Below are positions 7,550 through 15,848 of a stretch of DNA of 25,751 bases, piece by piece. The position numbers and the translations under genes are program-made. The notes under the pieces were generated by a model that was given only the letters and a program-made list of their open reading frames with translations, did not search any database and was not told where the DNA came from. The first letter of the stretch is position 1; the number at the start of each line of letters is the position of its first letter. This stretch comes from Phycisphaerales bacterium UBA1845 (GTDB taxonomy: Bacteria > Planctomycetota > Phycisphaerae > UBA1845). The stretch is from contig DDIR01000076.1 in the NCBI GenBank assembly GCA_002338715.1, positions 54,364-80,114 of the forward strand. The letters run 5' to 3'.

Positions 7550-8989
7550 TCAGAACATGAAGTAGAGAAACGGCGTCTCATTCATGAACGTCGTCAGCGT
7601 GCACACCGCAACCGTTCCCATCGCCACACCGACGATCGGCTGACGCAACTTGGGAATCTCTTCGCTGTTGGGTGCGCCAAACGTCAGCACAGTGACGAAC
7701 AGCAAAAACGCCAGCCCATGCATCCCCGAAAACTGCTCATAAATCCCGGGGAAACTGATCCCCAGCGTCGCCGACACGTACGAAAACGGTTCCGCACCGT
7801 GCATCCCAAACATGCCAGCCAACACCGACCCTGCGCCTTCGAGCGAATGCGCTCTGAAGAACACCCAGCCGACCATCACGCTCACAAACGTCACGCCGAT
7901 CGCCAGCGTTCGATTCAATTGAACACGTGTCAGCCGCTTCCAGGTTGCGTGCGTCATGAGCAGTGCGCCGTGAAACACGCCCCAGACGACGAAGGTCCAT
8001 GCGGCTCCATGCCACAACCCGCCCAGAAACATGGTGATGCCGAGATTGCGCAGTGTCTTCACGGTCCCGCAGCGCGAACCACCCAACGGAATGTACAGGT
8101 AGTCGCGAAGCCAATGCGAAAGCGTGATGTGCCAGCGATTCCAGAACTCGGAAATGTTGGCTGACTTGTACGGCGAATTGAAATTGATCGGGAACGTGAA
8201 CCCCATCATCAATCCCAGCCCGCGGGCCATGTCGCTGTACGCGGAGAAGTCGAAGTAAATCTGAAACGTGTAGCAAAGCGTTCCGACCCACGCGGTGATC
8301 ATTTGCGGCGACGACTCGGTATCGAACGCAAGTGCGGCTACCGGGGCGAGCACATCCGCGATCCAAATCTTTTTGACCAGTCCGATCACGAACAACCACG
8401 CACCGTCGCAAATCTGCTCGTGATTGGTTTTCTGATGGCGAAGCGTGCCGAGTTGGTTTTCGATGTCGCTGTAGCGAACGATCGGACCCGCGACCAACTG
8501 CGGAAACATCGACACATAAGCGGTAAAGAGAAGCAGGTCGCCGGTCGGTTTGCACTGACCGCGGTAGATGTCGATTGAATAGCTCATCGACTGAAAGGTG
8601 TAGAACGAAATCCCCAGCGGCAGCACGACGTTCAAAACCGGCAGCGAGGCGTCGATCCCGATGACGGCCAACAATTCTGCGCACGATTGCGTGAAGAACC
8701 CGTAGTACTTGAAGAACCCCAATGAACCGAGGTTGCCAGCGATGGAACAGATCAGCCAGCGTTTGCGTGTAGCCGGTGAGTTGGTCTCCGCGATCTTTCG
8801 CCCACAATGGTAATCCAGAAGCGTCGAAGCCAGCATCAGCGCAACGAAGCGGTAATCAAGCCAGCCGTAAAACACGTAGCTCATCGCCGTGAGAAACGCG
8901 AGCTTCGCACGGTATGAACGAATCAGGTACCACCCGCAGAGCACAAGCGGAAGGAACGCGAGAACAAAGATGTAGCTCGGAAAAATCAA
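7550..8989 (-). CDS. MBOAT-family O-acyltransferase, AlgI-like
   Basis: 479 residues with about ten or more hydrophobic helices along the whole length, matching the usual size of AlgI-type proteins. The family core is clear: FWNRWHITLSHWLRDY near 282-297 (H287), YIPLGGSR just after, and the catalytic His H327 in FLGGLWHGAAW. These proteins take an acyl group, usually acetyl, from a cytoplasmic donor and pass it through the membrane to a periplasmic partner that modifies a polysaccharide. The start is TTG 8989, overlapping the upstream stop by four bases (TTGA) with AGAGGT upstream, so it should be translated together with the AlgJ/DltD-like gene. Alginate itself is not implied; the acceptor is probably another exopolysaccharide or wall glycan. 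Confidence 0.93.
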   Translation of the reverse strand: MIFPSYIFVLAFLPLVLCGWYLIRSYRAKLAFLTAMSYVFYGWLDYRFVALMLASTLLDYHCGRKIAETNSPATRKRWLICSIAGNLGSLGFFKYYGFFTQSCAELLAVIGIDASLPVLNVVLPLGISFYTFQSMSYSIDIYRGQCKPTGDLLLFTAYVSMFPQLVAGPIVRYSDIENQLGTLRHQKTNHEQICDGAWLFVIGLVKKIWIADVLAPVAALAFDTESSPQMITAWVGTLCYTFQIYFDFSAYSDMARGLGLMMGFTFPINFNSPYKSANISEFWNRWHITLSHWLRDYLYIPLGGSRCGTVKTLRNLGITMFLGGLWHGAAWTFVVWGVFHGALLMTHATWKRLTRVQLNRTLAIGVTFVSVMVGWVFFRAHSLEGAGSVLAGMFGMHGAEPFSYVSATLGISFPGIYEQFSGMHGLAFLLFVTVLTFGAPNSEEIPKLRQPIVGVAMGTVAVCTLTTFMNETPFLYFMF

Positions 8990-10233
8990 TTCAGGTGGAC
9001 CTCTGCCGCGACGCGCTCAAGGATCAAGTCGCAATTGCGGGTGGCTGGATGCATCGGATCGAAGAAACCGTCCGGGTCGCCGCCAAATGTCGTGATGTCG
9101 GATGCATCGATGATCCCCGACACCACCGAATAGTCCCGGCGAAACTGACTCAGCATCGTCTTGAGTTCTTCCAAATGCTGCGGATGTCGCGTATGGGCGA
9201 TCAACTGCTGATACAGCAGCGGATGCACGGGATTGATCACGAACACGACTTGAATGCTTTCGCGCTGGCAGACATCAAGCGTCTCGACCATGTAGTCGAT
9301 CTTGGTCTGATCCATGCGGTCGAAGTTGTACATGGGAAACTGATCGACAAACCGAACGCCCGATTGGCTCGAATCACGAATCAATCGGCGGATGTCTTCC
9401 GTGATGGAATACGCGCCGGTTTCGACCGCCTCAAAGACTTCGTTTCCCTCCCAGAAGTACCGCACGCGCGTGCCGTCGGTTTCAAACCACTCCGAAGATT
9501 CCAGCCGCGGCGCTTCGGTGCGTTCGTGGCGATCGTCCCAGAACAATTTCCACGACAGCGCGAGTTGCTGACCCGACAGCGAATCGATGAAGTTCGCCCA
9601 CGCCCGCTTTGTCCAACCGACGCCCGGAAGATGCCGCGACAGTTGCGGCGCATTGAGCAATCGACGTCGAATCCCCGGAAAAACAGGGTGCTCGTTCATC
9701 GCCGGGGCAAAACTCCACGTGTCGATCCCGACGATGACGAGTTTCGGTTTGTGCTGAAGGTCGTCGACGAAGTGGTGCGTGATGCAGAGAAAGTCTTCGG
9801 CCCGACCCCAAAACACGCCGAAGTTAAACGCGCTTTTTCCCATCAACCTACTAATGGTGGCCGGTCGAAACCGCATCGTGTTCGACGAACCCATCACCAC
9901 GATCTCGGGAAGGTCACTCGGCGCGAGCCCATCAATGTAATCCGCCTTCGCGAGCCTCGCGTTGTAAAGGCGATGAAAACCGGTCTTGCCAAAATCGCCC
10001 CACGGATTGACGTACACCGAAAACGCAAACAAAACCAACACGCCCAACACAAACGTTCCGCACACGCACATCAAGAACGCACGCGGCGACGGCGTCACGA
10101 CAGCCGCAACAACCCGCCGTAAGACGTGCGACCTGGACGCCGGTCTAGCCGCATCCACAAGTCCGCCGCACACCTGCCCATCGATTGAGTTGACCGACGC
10201 CACCTGACAACCTGGCGCGCAGGGAACATCCAT
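8986..10233 (-). CDS. AlgJ/DltD-like SGNH partner of the MBOAT transferase
   Basis: 415 residues with one N-terminal helix (about 54-76) and an exported SGNH-like domain. The visible catalytic elements are G115-S116-S117 in VMGSSNTMRF (block I, with Ser instead of Asp before the nucleophile, as in AlgJ/DltD-type proteins) and D392-P-M-H395 near the C-terminus. These would form the Ser-His-Asp centre receiving acyl groups from the MBOAT protein. The stop overlaps the MBOAT start by four bases. The start is uncertain: ATG 10233 has a weak signal and 53 polar residues before the helix; a second ATG at 10071 falls just before the helix. It is divergent from the sugar-nucleotide operon across about 300 bases, suggesting shared control. 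Confidence 0.83.
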   Translation of the reverse strand: MDVPCAPGCQVASVNSIDGQVCGGLVDAARPASRSHVLRRVVAAVVTPSPRAFLMCVCGTFVLGVLVLFAFSVYVNPWGDFGKTGFHRLYNARLAKADYIDGLAPSDLPEIVVMGSSNTMRFRPATISRLMGKSAFNFGVFWGRAEDFLCITHHFVDDLQHKPKLVIVGIDTWSFAPAMNEHPVFPGIRRRLLNAPQLSRHLPGVGWTKRAWANFIDSLSGQQLALSWKLFWDDRHERTEAPRLESSEWFETDGTRVRYFWEGNEVFEAVETGAYSITEDIRRLIRDSSQSGVRFVDQFPMYNFDRMDQTKIDYMVETLDVCQRESIQVVFVINPVHPLLYQQLIAHTRHPQHLEELKTMLSQFRRDYSVVSGIIDASDITTFGGDPDGFFDPMHPATRNCDLILERVAAEVHLN

Positions 10234-10534
10234 TGCGTTTCATCCGCTGAGTCGATTCGACATTGGTTCCGATAACAATGAATCGGCATATCCACGCTGC
10301 AAAATGACTGCATCTATAGGGGGCAACGCATCGCACGCGATCTGTGCGACAAGCCACCCGTCCAATTCAATCAAACGGTTTGCGTCAATTCTCGTTGAAC
10401 CGAAATTAATGAACCGAATCCTCGCCCTCATACCTTCAGGTCCCCTCCAAGACTTCCGAAAGTGCCGATAACGGGCGTCATCTGAAGCGCAGATGACCCG
10501 AATTCGAACACCGGGAAAACGGATTTTCCTTTCA
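10234..10534. other. Divergent intergenic control region
   Basis: About 300 bases separate the acylation genes (minus) from the glycan operon (plus). I see no convincing gene: minus-strand frames here overlap the nucleotidyltransferase and lack motifs. AT-rich patches near 10395-10415 could be promoter elements, but no paired -35/-10 boxes with proper spacing could be defended for either strand. A palindromic operator was not found either. Its position makes it the probable site of coordinated regulation. Confidence 0.4.
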
Positions 10535-11347
10535 ATGAACGACTGCGTCGTCATCCTCGCGGGTGGGCAGGGAAGCCGCCTTCGACCATACACCACCGTC
10601 CTGCCCAAACCGCTCATGCCGGTGGGCGATGTGCCCATCCTCGAAGTGCTCGTCAAGCAGCTTCGCGCGCTCGGTTTGAAACGCCTCATCTTCGCGACGA
10701 ACTATCGCGACGGATTGCTGCGATCGTACTTCGGGACAGGGCAAACGCTTGGCGTGGACATCAGCTACTGCAAAGAGAATCGGCCCATGGGTACGGTGGG
10801 CCCGTTGCATCTCGTCGCCGACCAACTGCCGCAATCGTTTCTGGTGATGAATGGCGACATCCTCACCGACCTGAACTACCGCACGCTTCTCGAAACCCAC
10901 AAGCAATCCGGCAAGCTGTTGACCCTCGGGACCTACGAACGCCGCCTGCAAATCGGCGACGGCGTGCTCGACATCGACGGTGTCGGCTGCGTCTCCGCGT
11001 TTCGCGAAAAGCCCACGATTCCGTTGACGATTTCGCTCGGCGCGTACGCGATGGACCGCGCCATTCTCGACCTCATCCCCGAAGGCTTGCCCTTTGGCAT
11101 GGATGAGTTGGTCCTTTCAATGCTTGAACGCAATCTGCCGGTCAACACCTACCACCACGATGGCATGTGGCTGGACATCGGCACGCCCGGCGACCTGGAA
11201 AAAGCCAACGAACTCTTCTCATCCAGACGAAAGTCGTTTCTCGGCATCGACCCGGCCACTCTGCTTGCACCCAATGATACACCGCATTCAACCGCGCCGG
11301 TCGCGCCAACCGCATCAGGCAACCCAACAGAAGGAGTCTGCGTATGA
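10535..11347 (+). CDS. Sugar-1-phosphate nucleotidyltransferase
   Basis: 270 residues from ATG 10535, where the family's first beta strand begins. An ATG at 10493 adds 14 residues and is the alternative; neither has a strong Shine-Dalgarno site. The signature LAGGQGSRLRP (8-18) and PKPLMP (24-29) bind the nucleotide triphosphate. D108 in MNGDIL is a likely metal ligand, REKP at 157-160 and D214 in WLDIGTPGD complete the site. The enzyme would activate a sugar phosphate to an NDP-sugar. The fold is shared by GDP-mannose, glucose-1-phosphate and PtmE-type enzymes. The LegB-like next gene makes a GlcNAc- or GlcN-type substrate plausible, but this is inference. About 40 low-complexity Pro/Thr/Ala residues form the C-terminus. 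The stop overlaps the next start (ATGA). Confidence 0.9.
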   Translation: MNDCVVILAGGQGSRLRPYTTVLPKPLMPVGDVPILEVLVKQLRALGLKRLIFATNYRDGLLRSYFGTGQTLGVDISYCKENRPMGTVGPLHLVADQLPQSFLVMNGDILTDLNYRTLLETHKQSGKLLTLGTYERRLQIGDGVLDIDGVGCVSAFREKPTIPLTISLGAYAMDRAILDLIPEGLPFGMDELVLSMLERNLPVNTYHHDGMWLDIGTPGDLEKANELFSSRRKSFLGIDPATLLAPNDTPHSTAPVAPTASGNPTEGVCV

Positions 11348-12333
11348 ACCTCGCGGGCAAACGTGTACTCATCACCGGCGGCACCGGATTCATTGGCTCG
11401 CACCTTGCCGAGTTGCTCGTCAAAAGCGGTTCGCAAGTCCGCGTGCTGGCCAACTACAAGAGCATGCCCAGTTGCGGCAACCTCGATTACGTCGACCCAT
11501 ACATTCGCGACGAAATCGAAATCGTCTGGGGCGACGTGACCGATCGCGACTCGGTGATGAATGTCGTTGATGGCGTGTCCGTCGTCTTTCACCTGTCGGC
11601 TCTGATCGGTATTCCGTATTCGTACATCGCCCCGCTGTCGTACGTGCAGACCAACATCAACGGGACGCTCAACATCCTGCAGGCGTGTCGCCAACTCAAT
11701 ATCGAGCGACTTGTCCATACGTCCACGTCGGAAACGTTCGGCTCGGCGCAGTACACACCGATGGACGAAAAGCATCCGCTCGTCGGACAATCGCCCTACT
11801 CAGCCACCAAGCTCGGCGCCGACAAACTGGCTGAGAGCTTTGCGTGCAGTTTCGATCTGCCCGTCGTCACGGTTCGGCCGTTCAACGTCTTTGGCCCGCG
11901 TCAGTCCGATCGCGCCATCATCCCGACGATCATCGCCCAGCGCATCGCCAGTGACGCCCCGGTTCGCATCGGCGACCCTTCGCCCCGCCGCGACTTTACC
12001 TTCGTCACCGACACCGCACGCGGATTCATCGCTGCGGCTCAGTGCGATGACGCCATCGGGCGAACGTTCAACATCGGCAATGGCAAGTCGATTTCGATCG
12101 GCGAACTGGCTGAGACGATTTGCGAACTGACCGGCGGCGGCACGTATGTCAGCGAATCGCAGCGCATCCGCCCGAAGAAAAGCGAAGTCAACGAATTGCG
12201 TTGCGACAGCACGTTGGCCCGCACCGTCCTTGGATGGTCGCCCGAAGTGTCGCTGACCGACGGTCTTGTCGAGACGATCGAGTTCATGCGCAGTCATACC
12301 GAGATGTACGCACCGTTGGAGTACCGCGTGTAG
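11344..12333 (+). CDS. LegB-like NAD-dependent sugar-nucleotide 4,6-dehydratase
   Basis: 329 residues, an extended short-chain dehydrogenase. TGGTGFIG (11-18) is the NAD-binding loop, Y152-x3-K156 in PYSATKLGADK the catalytic pair and TSTSE (126-130) the adjacent active-site segment. HLSALIGIPYSY, ADKLAESF and RPFNVFGPRQS strongly resemble the LegB group, which acts on (GDP/UDP)-GlcNAc in legionaminic or bacillosamine-type sugar synthesis; this is memory of the family, not a search. AGAAGGAG seven bases before the ATG gives a strong start, and it overlaps the nucleotidyltransferase stop by four bases. The expected aminotransferase (LegC-type) is absent from the window. The TAG stop (12331-12333) belongs to the left arm of a REP-like repeat. 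Confidence 0.88.
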   Translation: MNLAGKRVLITGGTGFIGSHLAELLVKSGSQVRVLANYKSMPSCGNLDYVDPYIRDEIEIVWGDVTDRDSVMNVVDGVSVVFHLSALIGIPYSYIAPLSYVQTNINGTLNILQACRQLNIERLVHTSTSETFGSAQYTPMDEKHPLVGQSPYSATKLGADKLAESFACSFDLPVVTVRPFNVFGPRQSDRAIIPTIIAQRIASDAPVRIGDPSPRRDFTFVTDTARGFIAAAQCDDAIGRTFNIGNGKSISIGELAETICELTGGGTYVSESQRIRPKKSEVNELRCDSTLARTVLGWSPEVSLTDGLVETIEFMRSHTEMYAPLEYRV

Positions 12334-12419
12334 GGTCCGCTGTGCGGACCACCGCAAGGATCGCGCGCCGCTGCGATGAATGCCCATTGAAGACTGAAGG
12401 TCCGCACAGCGGACCCTAC
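12330..12419. repeat. REP/BIME-like inverted repeat, copy A
   Basis: Left arm 12330-12350 and right arm 12399-12419 are perfect 21-base reverse complements, with 48 bases between. Each arm starts (or ends, in reverse) with GTAG and contains its own hairpin: GGTCCGC, loop TGT, GCGGACC. This matches REP sequences, which have a GTAG head and a palindrome. The legB-like TAG stop lies inside the left arm, and the GGAG ribosome site of the next gene starts four bases after the right arm. The stem differs from copies B-D by paired changes. Confidence 0.8.
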
Positions 12420-12433
12420 ATTGGAGCCTACCC

Positions 12434-13450
12434 GTGCCCACAGTTTCCGTCGTCGTACCCACATACAAACGCGTCAAGTACCTGGGCCGCATGATCGATT
12501 CGGTCGTCGCGCAGACCTACACCGATTGGGAATTGATTATCGTTGACGGCCAATCCAACGACGGGACAGCCGAACTGGTCGAAAGCTACCGCAAACTCCT
12601 CGGCGACCAACTCGTTTTCATCGAACAAAAGAACGCCGGATGTTGCATTGCCCGAAACACCGGCATCGATGCCGCCCGCGGTGAGTTCGTCGCCCTGCTC
12701 GATTCCGATGACGAGTTTCTGCCGAACAAACTCAAAAGGCAGATGGAGCTATTCGAGTTGCAGCCATCGCTGGGCTTTGTCTACGGCGACTATTCCTACC
12801 TCGATCTCGAAGGCAATTTTCAACGCAGCATGTTCGACACGAAATCGAAGATCGCGCGGACCGTTCCCTCCCGGGAAGTCGCGCCGAACCTTCGCATCTG
12901 CGCGCCGAACTTCTTTTCGTATCTCTTGAAGGAGTACTTCGTTGCCACGATCGTGGGGGTGGTGCGTCGCGACGTGCTTGCCGACGACATCCGCTTTCTT
13001 GAACACGATCTGTACGGCTGCGAGTGGCTGTTCTACCTCGAAATCGCCAACCGCTGCCGCACGGGGTTCGTCGACGAGCCGCTGTGCCTGCACCACTTCG
13101 TCGATGGCAGCCTGTCGCGCACATCGAAGACGCGCAACACGATCTACCATCGCCGCCTGCTCAAGACCATGCTCGACCGATTCCCCAAGCTGACGCTCCC
13201 GCAAACACAGGAGGTCCGCCGCCAATTGGCCGAGACGTGTTGCCAGCTCGGTTACGAAAGTTTCAAAGCCGCCGAGTACGGTCCGGCGATGGGATATTTT
13301 CGCGAAGCCATGCAAGCCCGCCCCAGCGCCGCATCCGCCGTCCACTGGGCCCAATCGCTCCTGCGCCGAGCGGCCACCCTGAACCGCCCCGGCCACGAAC
13401 CCATGCTCCGCAACGACGCCTACCGCAACCCAACCTGCATGAGCACGTAG
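12434..13450 (+). CDS. Family 2 glycosyltransferase
   Basis: 338 residues. The start is GTG 12434 with GGAG seven bases upstream (12423-12426). The GT-A fold is clear: VSVVVPTYKR (4-13), the nucleotide-binding IIVDGQSNDGT (35-45) and the DSDD metal-binding motif (90-93). Residues 180-220 hold conserved acceptor-side aromatics and acids. The last 70 residues read as a TPR-like helical extension (CCQLGYESFKAAEYGPAMGY region, then Ala-rich helix), which could bind partners. No membrane helix is seen, so it acts at the cytoplasmic face. It follows the dehydratase across the REP element and is probably in the same operon. It likely transfers a sugar made by that pathway to a growing surface glycan; the donor is unknown. 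Confidence 0.9.
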   Translation: MPTVSVVVPTYKRVKYLGRMIDSVVAQTYTDWELIIVDGQSNDGTAELVESYRKLLGDQLVFIEQKNAGCCIARNTGIDAARGEFVALLDSDDEFLPNKLKRQMELFELQPSLGFVYGDYSYLDLEGNFQRSMFDTKSKIARTVPSREVAPNLRICAPNFFSYLLKEYFVATIVGVVRRDVLADDIRFLEHDLYGCEWLFYLEIANRCRTGFVDEPLCLHHFVDGSLSRTSKTRNTIYHRRLLKTMLDRFPKLTLPQTQEVRRQLAETCCQLGYESFKAAEYGPAMGYFREAMQARPSAASAVHWAQSLLRRAATLNRPGHEPMLRNDAYRNPTCMST

Positions 13451-13505
13451 GTCGGATCATCAACCCGACAATTCGAACTTACATTCCGCGGCTGTCCGGT
13501 CCCAA

Positions 13506-14234
13506 TTAATAGCCGTACGCATACCAGTGTGTTGCAACCTTGGTCGGCCTGTACCCCATCGGATAGCCCAGGTCACTGACATAGAAAAAACCTGTCCCAA
13601 CATGGCTACTGGAACCGGTCAGGAACCCGATTTCTGGCGGGCGGCTGCTCGACGATGGGACTTGGGTGGTATCCACCACGTAATAGAGCCCGACCCACTG
13701 ATCGCTGGAAAAAGTTCCTGCCTGATAATCCTCCACCGCCTTGTTGAATGCGGCTTCGCTGAGCTTGAACCGAACAACGAGTGGCCATGGATAAACAAAT
13801 ATCGAAATGACCAGCAGCGCACAGACCGGAACAACGAACCATGCCCGCCTGCTGCCGCGCTGAGCATCGCGATTCCGATCGCGAATTCTTTCGAGCCAGT
13901 ATGCCCCAAGCCGTACGATGTAATCGAAGATCAAACCAAACCACAGCGCCGGAAGGATGGGCCCCAAAATCCAGATTCCAGAATCCGACCATGGCAAAGG
14001 TCCGCTGGCAAACGCGATGGTGTACAACGAAATCGCGGCGAATATGAGATTCTGAATCTTCGGTGGCGGACTGGGCCGTTTTCGCCAAATGCTTTGCTTC
14101 TTCGCCGTACGAAACGTCGAGTCGTCTGACGGATCAAACCACCGCCCACACTTTGGGCACCGCTGCGTTGGCAGTTTGACAAGAAGATACCCGCAGTCGA
14201 TGCACATCATCTGTTTTTCGCTGGTCCCAGTCAT
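13506..14234 (-). CDS. Membrane protein with N-terminal zinc ribbon (array II, last gene)
   Basis: 242 residues. The ribbon is at the N-terminus here: C11, C14, C26, C29 in a CIDCGYLL...RCPKCGRWFDPSDDSTF context. The RCPxCGRxFDP form is a known planctomycete variant. Three helices follow (about 61-79, 85-108 and 131-150), then a roughly 90-residue aromatic and Ser-rich C-terminal domain, probably outside the cytoplasm. The start ATG overlaps the previous stop as ATGA. It thus reverses the domain order of the other array members but is still coupled to them, which suggests it was added to the array rather than copied within it. Function unknown. Confidence 0.82.
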   Translation of the reverse strand: MTGTSEKQMMCIDCGYLLVKLPTQRCPKCGRWFDPSDDSTFRTAKKQSIWRKRPSPPPKIQNLIFAAISLYTIAFASGPLPWSDSGIWILGPILPALWFGLIFDYIVRLGAYWLERIRDRNRDAQRGSRRAWFVVPVCALLVISIFVYPWPLVVRFKLSEAAFNKAVEDYQAGTFSSDQWVGLYYVVDTTQVPSSSSRPPEIGFLTGSSSHVGTGFFYVSDLGYPMGYRPTKVATHWYAYGY

Positions 14235-14704
14235 GGCTTCAACGTCGAATGATCAGAGGCCGTCCCGCACTCCGGACAAACACCGCTTTCGTTGCCGGTC
14301 AGGTCGTACCCACACTGCTGACAATGCCCTCCGGCGAATCTGCGCAAGCGCCAAAGGATGAACGCAAGAATCGCAAACGCAATCAGCGGTATCCACGGAC
14401 GAATTGATACGCGTCCCAGAAACCGAATGCGAATACCATCAGGGGCAAAACTCCGCCCGCGCGTGGCAATCGGTAAGTCGACTAGTTTCGCCTCGCAATA
14501 AGGCCCGCAATCGCAAGTGATGACGTCACGAGCATCGTCATACACGCCCCAGACGCCATTGCACCAATACACACCAAATACATCACCCGCGATCCAGACG
14601 ATTCCTGAAACCAATGCAAGCGTGAAGACCAGCCACGGCGCTACCGTGCAGATTCGTACCCGCATCCGCGACTTGCCCGACATGAGCCTTACATCCGGAG
14701 TCAT
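14231..14704 (-). CDS. Membrane protein with C-terminal zinc ribbon
   Basis: 157 residues from ATG 14704, which overlaps the upstream stop (ATGA). A longer reading to 15076 is only a shadow of that gene. Layout: basic N-terminus, helix about 19-40, Cys-containing loop (C48, C64, C66, C70), helix about 103-119, short Arg-rich linker, then ribbon C128, C131, C143, C146 with GYDLTGNESG. The loop cysteines could form disulfides if exported, in line with an external loop. The stop overlaps the next start as ATGA. It appears related to the 14701 gene by module order. Role unknown. Confidence 0.82.
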   Translation of the reverse strand: MTPDVRLMSGKSRMRVRICTVAPWLVFTLALVSGIVWIAGDVFGVYWCNGVWGVYDDARDVITCDCGPYCEAKLVDLPIATRGRSFAPDGIRIRFLGRVSIRPWIPLIAFAILAFILWRLRRFAGGHCQQCGYDLTGNESGVCPECGTASDHSTLKP

Positions 14705-15129
14705 CGTTTGCCCAGCAATGCTGTCGTCCCGCACTCCGGACAAACCCCGCTTTCGTTGCCGGTCAGGTCGTAGCGGCATTTCCAGCACTTGCCCGGAAGC
14801 ACTCGGCTGGTCCGCCACATCCAGATCGTGACGAGAAGCGTTGGCAGAAAGAGCATCCAGAACGGAATCTTCGTGTAACCGCTGGTCTTCTTGTACGACG
14901 GCCAATGGGTCCATATGCCATGCCATTTCGTCTGCACCGTGAGGCCGGATGGTTTGGTTTGCCCGTGCGTGTAAAACTCCAGCCCGCCATAGCGTAAGAA
15001 AACATGAAAGCGACTCGCCCCATACATCACCTGCGAAACACTGGCCACGATCCAACATGCAGCAATGGCAATGCACAACGCAACGCCAACCCGCATGAAC
15101 ATTCGCCGGATGAAATAAGGCCGCCTCAT
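14701..15129 (-). CDS. Membrane protein with C-terminal zinc ribbon
   Basis: 142 residues from ATG 15129, chosen because it overlaps the upstream stop in an ATGA. ATG 15142-15144 in the ribbon DNA of that gene is the longer alternative. Basic N-terminus and helix about 13-34; a loop with aromatics and Gly; helix about 89-105 in an IPFWMLFLPTLL context; then ribbon C115, C118, C130, C133 with RYDLTGNESG. The HWPSYK and PFWMLFLP parts echo the WWP and PAWMLLLP parts of each half of the 1051-1884 protein, so that protein is built from a doubled version of this module. Confidence 0.82.
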   Translation of the reverse strand: MRRPYFIRRMFMRVGVALCIAIAACWIVASVSQVMYGASRFHVFLRYGGLEFYTHGQTKPSGLTVQTKWHGIWTHWPSYKKTSGYTKIPFWMLFLPTLLVTIWMWRTSRVLPGKCWKCRYDLTGNESGVCPECGTTALLGKR

Positions 15130-15848
15130 ATTTCGTTCCCGCATTCCGGGCAGGTGCCAGTCGTGTTACCCGTCAAGTCGTATGCGCAATTCAGGCATTG
15201 GTTGCGTTTGCGACGTCTCCGCCGACGCATGGGACCGACAAGCAGCGCGGTAACCGGATACCATGAGACGAGAAGGAACAAGAACCAAAGAGGGACGCGA
15301 AGGGCGTGCACGGTTGCTTCGTAATCATTCAGCGATTGAATCTCCTCCTGGCTCATTGCCGTCATGCCCAATCCGCACCTCCAGGCAATTTCGCCCGTTT
15401 CTTGTTTTTCATAGGCGAAACCGGCAAAGCTCTTGGTCGACTTGGGAGGGGGCGGTATCGGGAGCCTCGTTGACCGCGGCTTGATGTAAGTCAGCACCAA
15501 CTCGCCGCATGACGTTTGGGCATATGTGCGCCGACCATCGTCGTAACGATGCCCGTAATGGGTGATACCCCAAATCTCCGACGAATCCAGAGTCGCCGCT
15601 GAGATATTCCAAAATGTCGCGAGCGACCAATCTTTGACGATGAAATTCTGACCGGAAGTGGTCCTTAATTTGAATTCGGTAACGACAGATTCGTGTCCCT
15701 CGCTGTTGTCCCAGACGTGGCGCTGAGGCGTAAGCTCATTCACGTCACAACAGGGCAGACGAGTCTTGATCGCAAAGCTGAGCACGAACAAGACGCCAAC
15801 CGCGACGGAGAGCAACGTCGTCACCAGCAGAAGCGCTTTGCGAATCAT
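15126..15848 (-). CDS. MIRKAL-type membrane zinc-ribbon protein, paralogue 1
   Basis: 240 residues from ATG 15848. A start five codons earlier lies in the previous gene's ribbon, and the chosen ATG forms an ATGA with its stop. Helix about 5-27, then a loop of about 155 residues with cysteines (C33, C34, C114, C158) and a Pro-rich stretch near 129-137, helix about 185-207, then a nine-residue Arg/Lys run and ribbon C218, C221, C233, C236 with AYDLTGNTTG. The basic run places the ribbon in the cytoplasm and the large loop outside. It is a near neighbour in sequence to the 15845 gene, and their junctions share 28 identical bases. Function unknown; a transmembrane signalling role is inference. 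Confidence 0.85.
   Translation of the reverse strand: MIRKALLLVTTLLSVAVGVLFVLSFAIKTRLPCCDVNELTPQRHVWDNSEGHESVVTEFKLRTTSGQNFIVKDWSLATFWNISAATLDSSEIWGITHYGHRYDDGRRTYAQTSCGELVLTYIKPRSTRLPIPPPPKSTKSFAGFAYEKQETGEIAWRCGLGMTAMSQEEIQSLNDYEATVHALRVPLWFLFLLVSWYPVTALLVGPMRRRRRRKRNQCLNCAYDLTGNTTGTCPECGNEI

Noticed and set aside
7737..8807. A 356-codon minus-strand open frame inside the MBOAT gene in another frame
   Set aside because: Very Arg/His-rich shadow of the MBOAT gene, without motifs.
8914..10122. A 402-codon plus-strand open frame opposite the MBOAT and SGNH genes
   Set aside because: Arg/His-rich with no motif or helix; the minus-strand frames have family motifs, helices and coupled starts. 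Long antisense frames are expected in GC-rich coding DNA.
10390..10420. Possible promoter boxes in AT-rich DNA
   Set aside because: No pair of boxes at correct spacing could be defended, and planctomycete promoters are poorly defined by eye.
10240..10689. A 149-codon minus-strand frame in the divergent region
   Set aside because: Over half lies opposite the start of the nucleotidyltransferase; no ribosome site or motif.
13446..13469. Possible further GTAG-headed hairpin at the glycosyltransferase stop (GTCGG...CCGAC)
   Set aside because: Only five paired bases with a nine-base loop and no match to the repeat consensus; not enough to add to the family.
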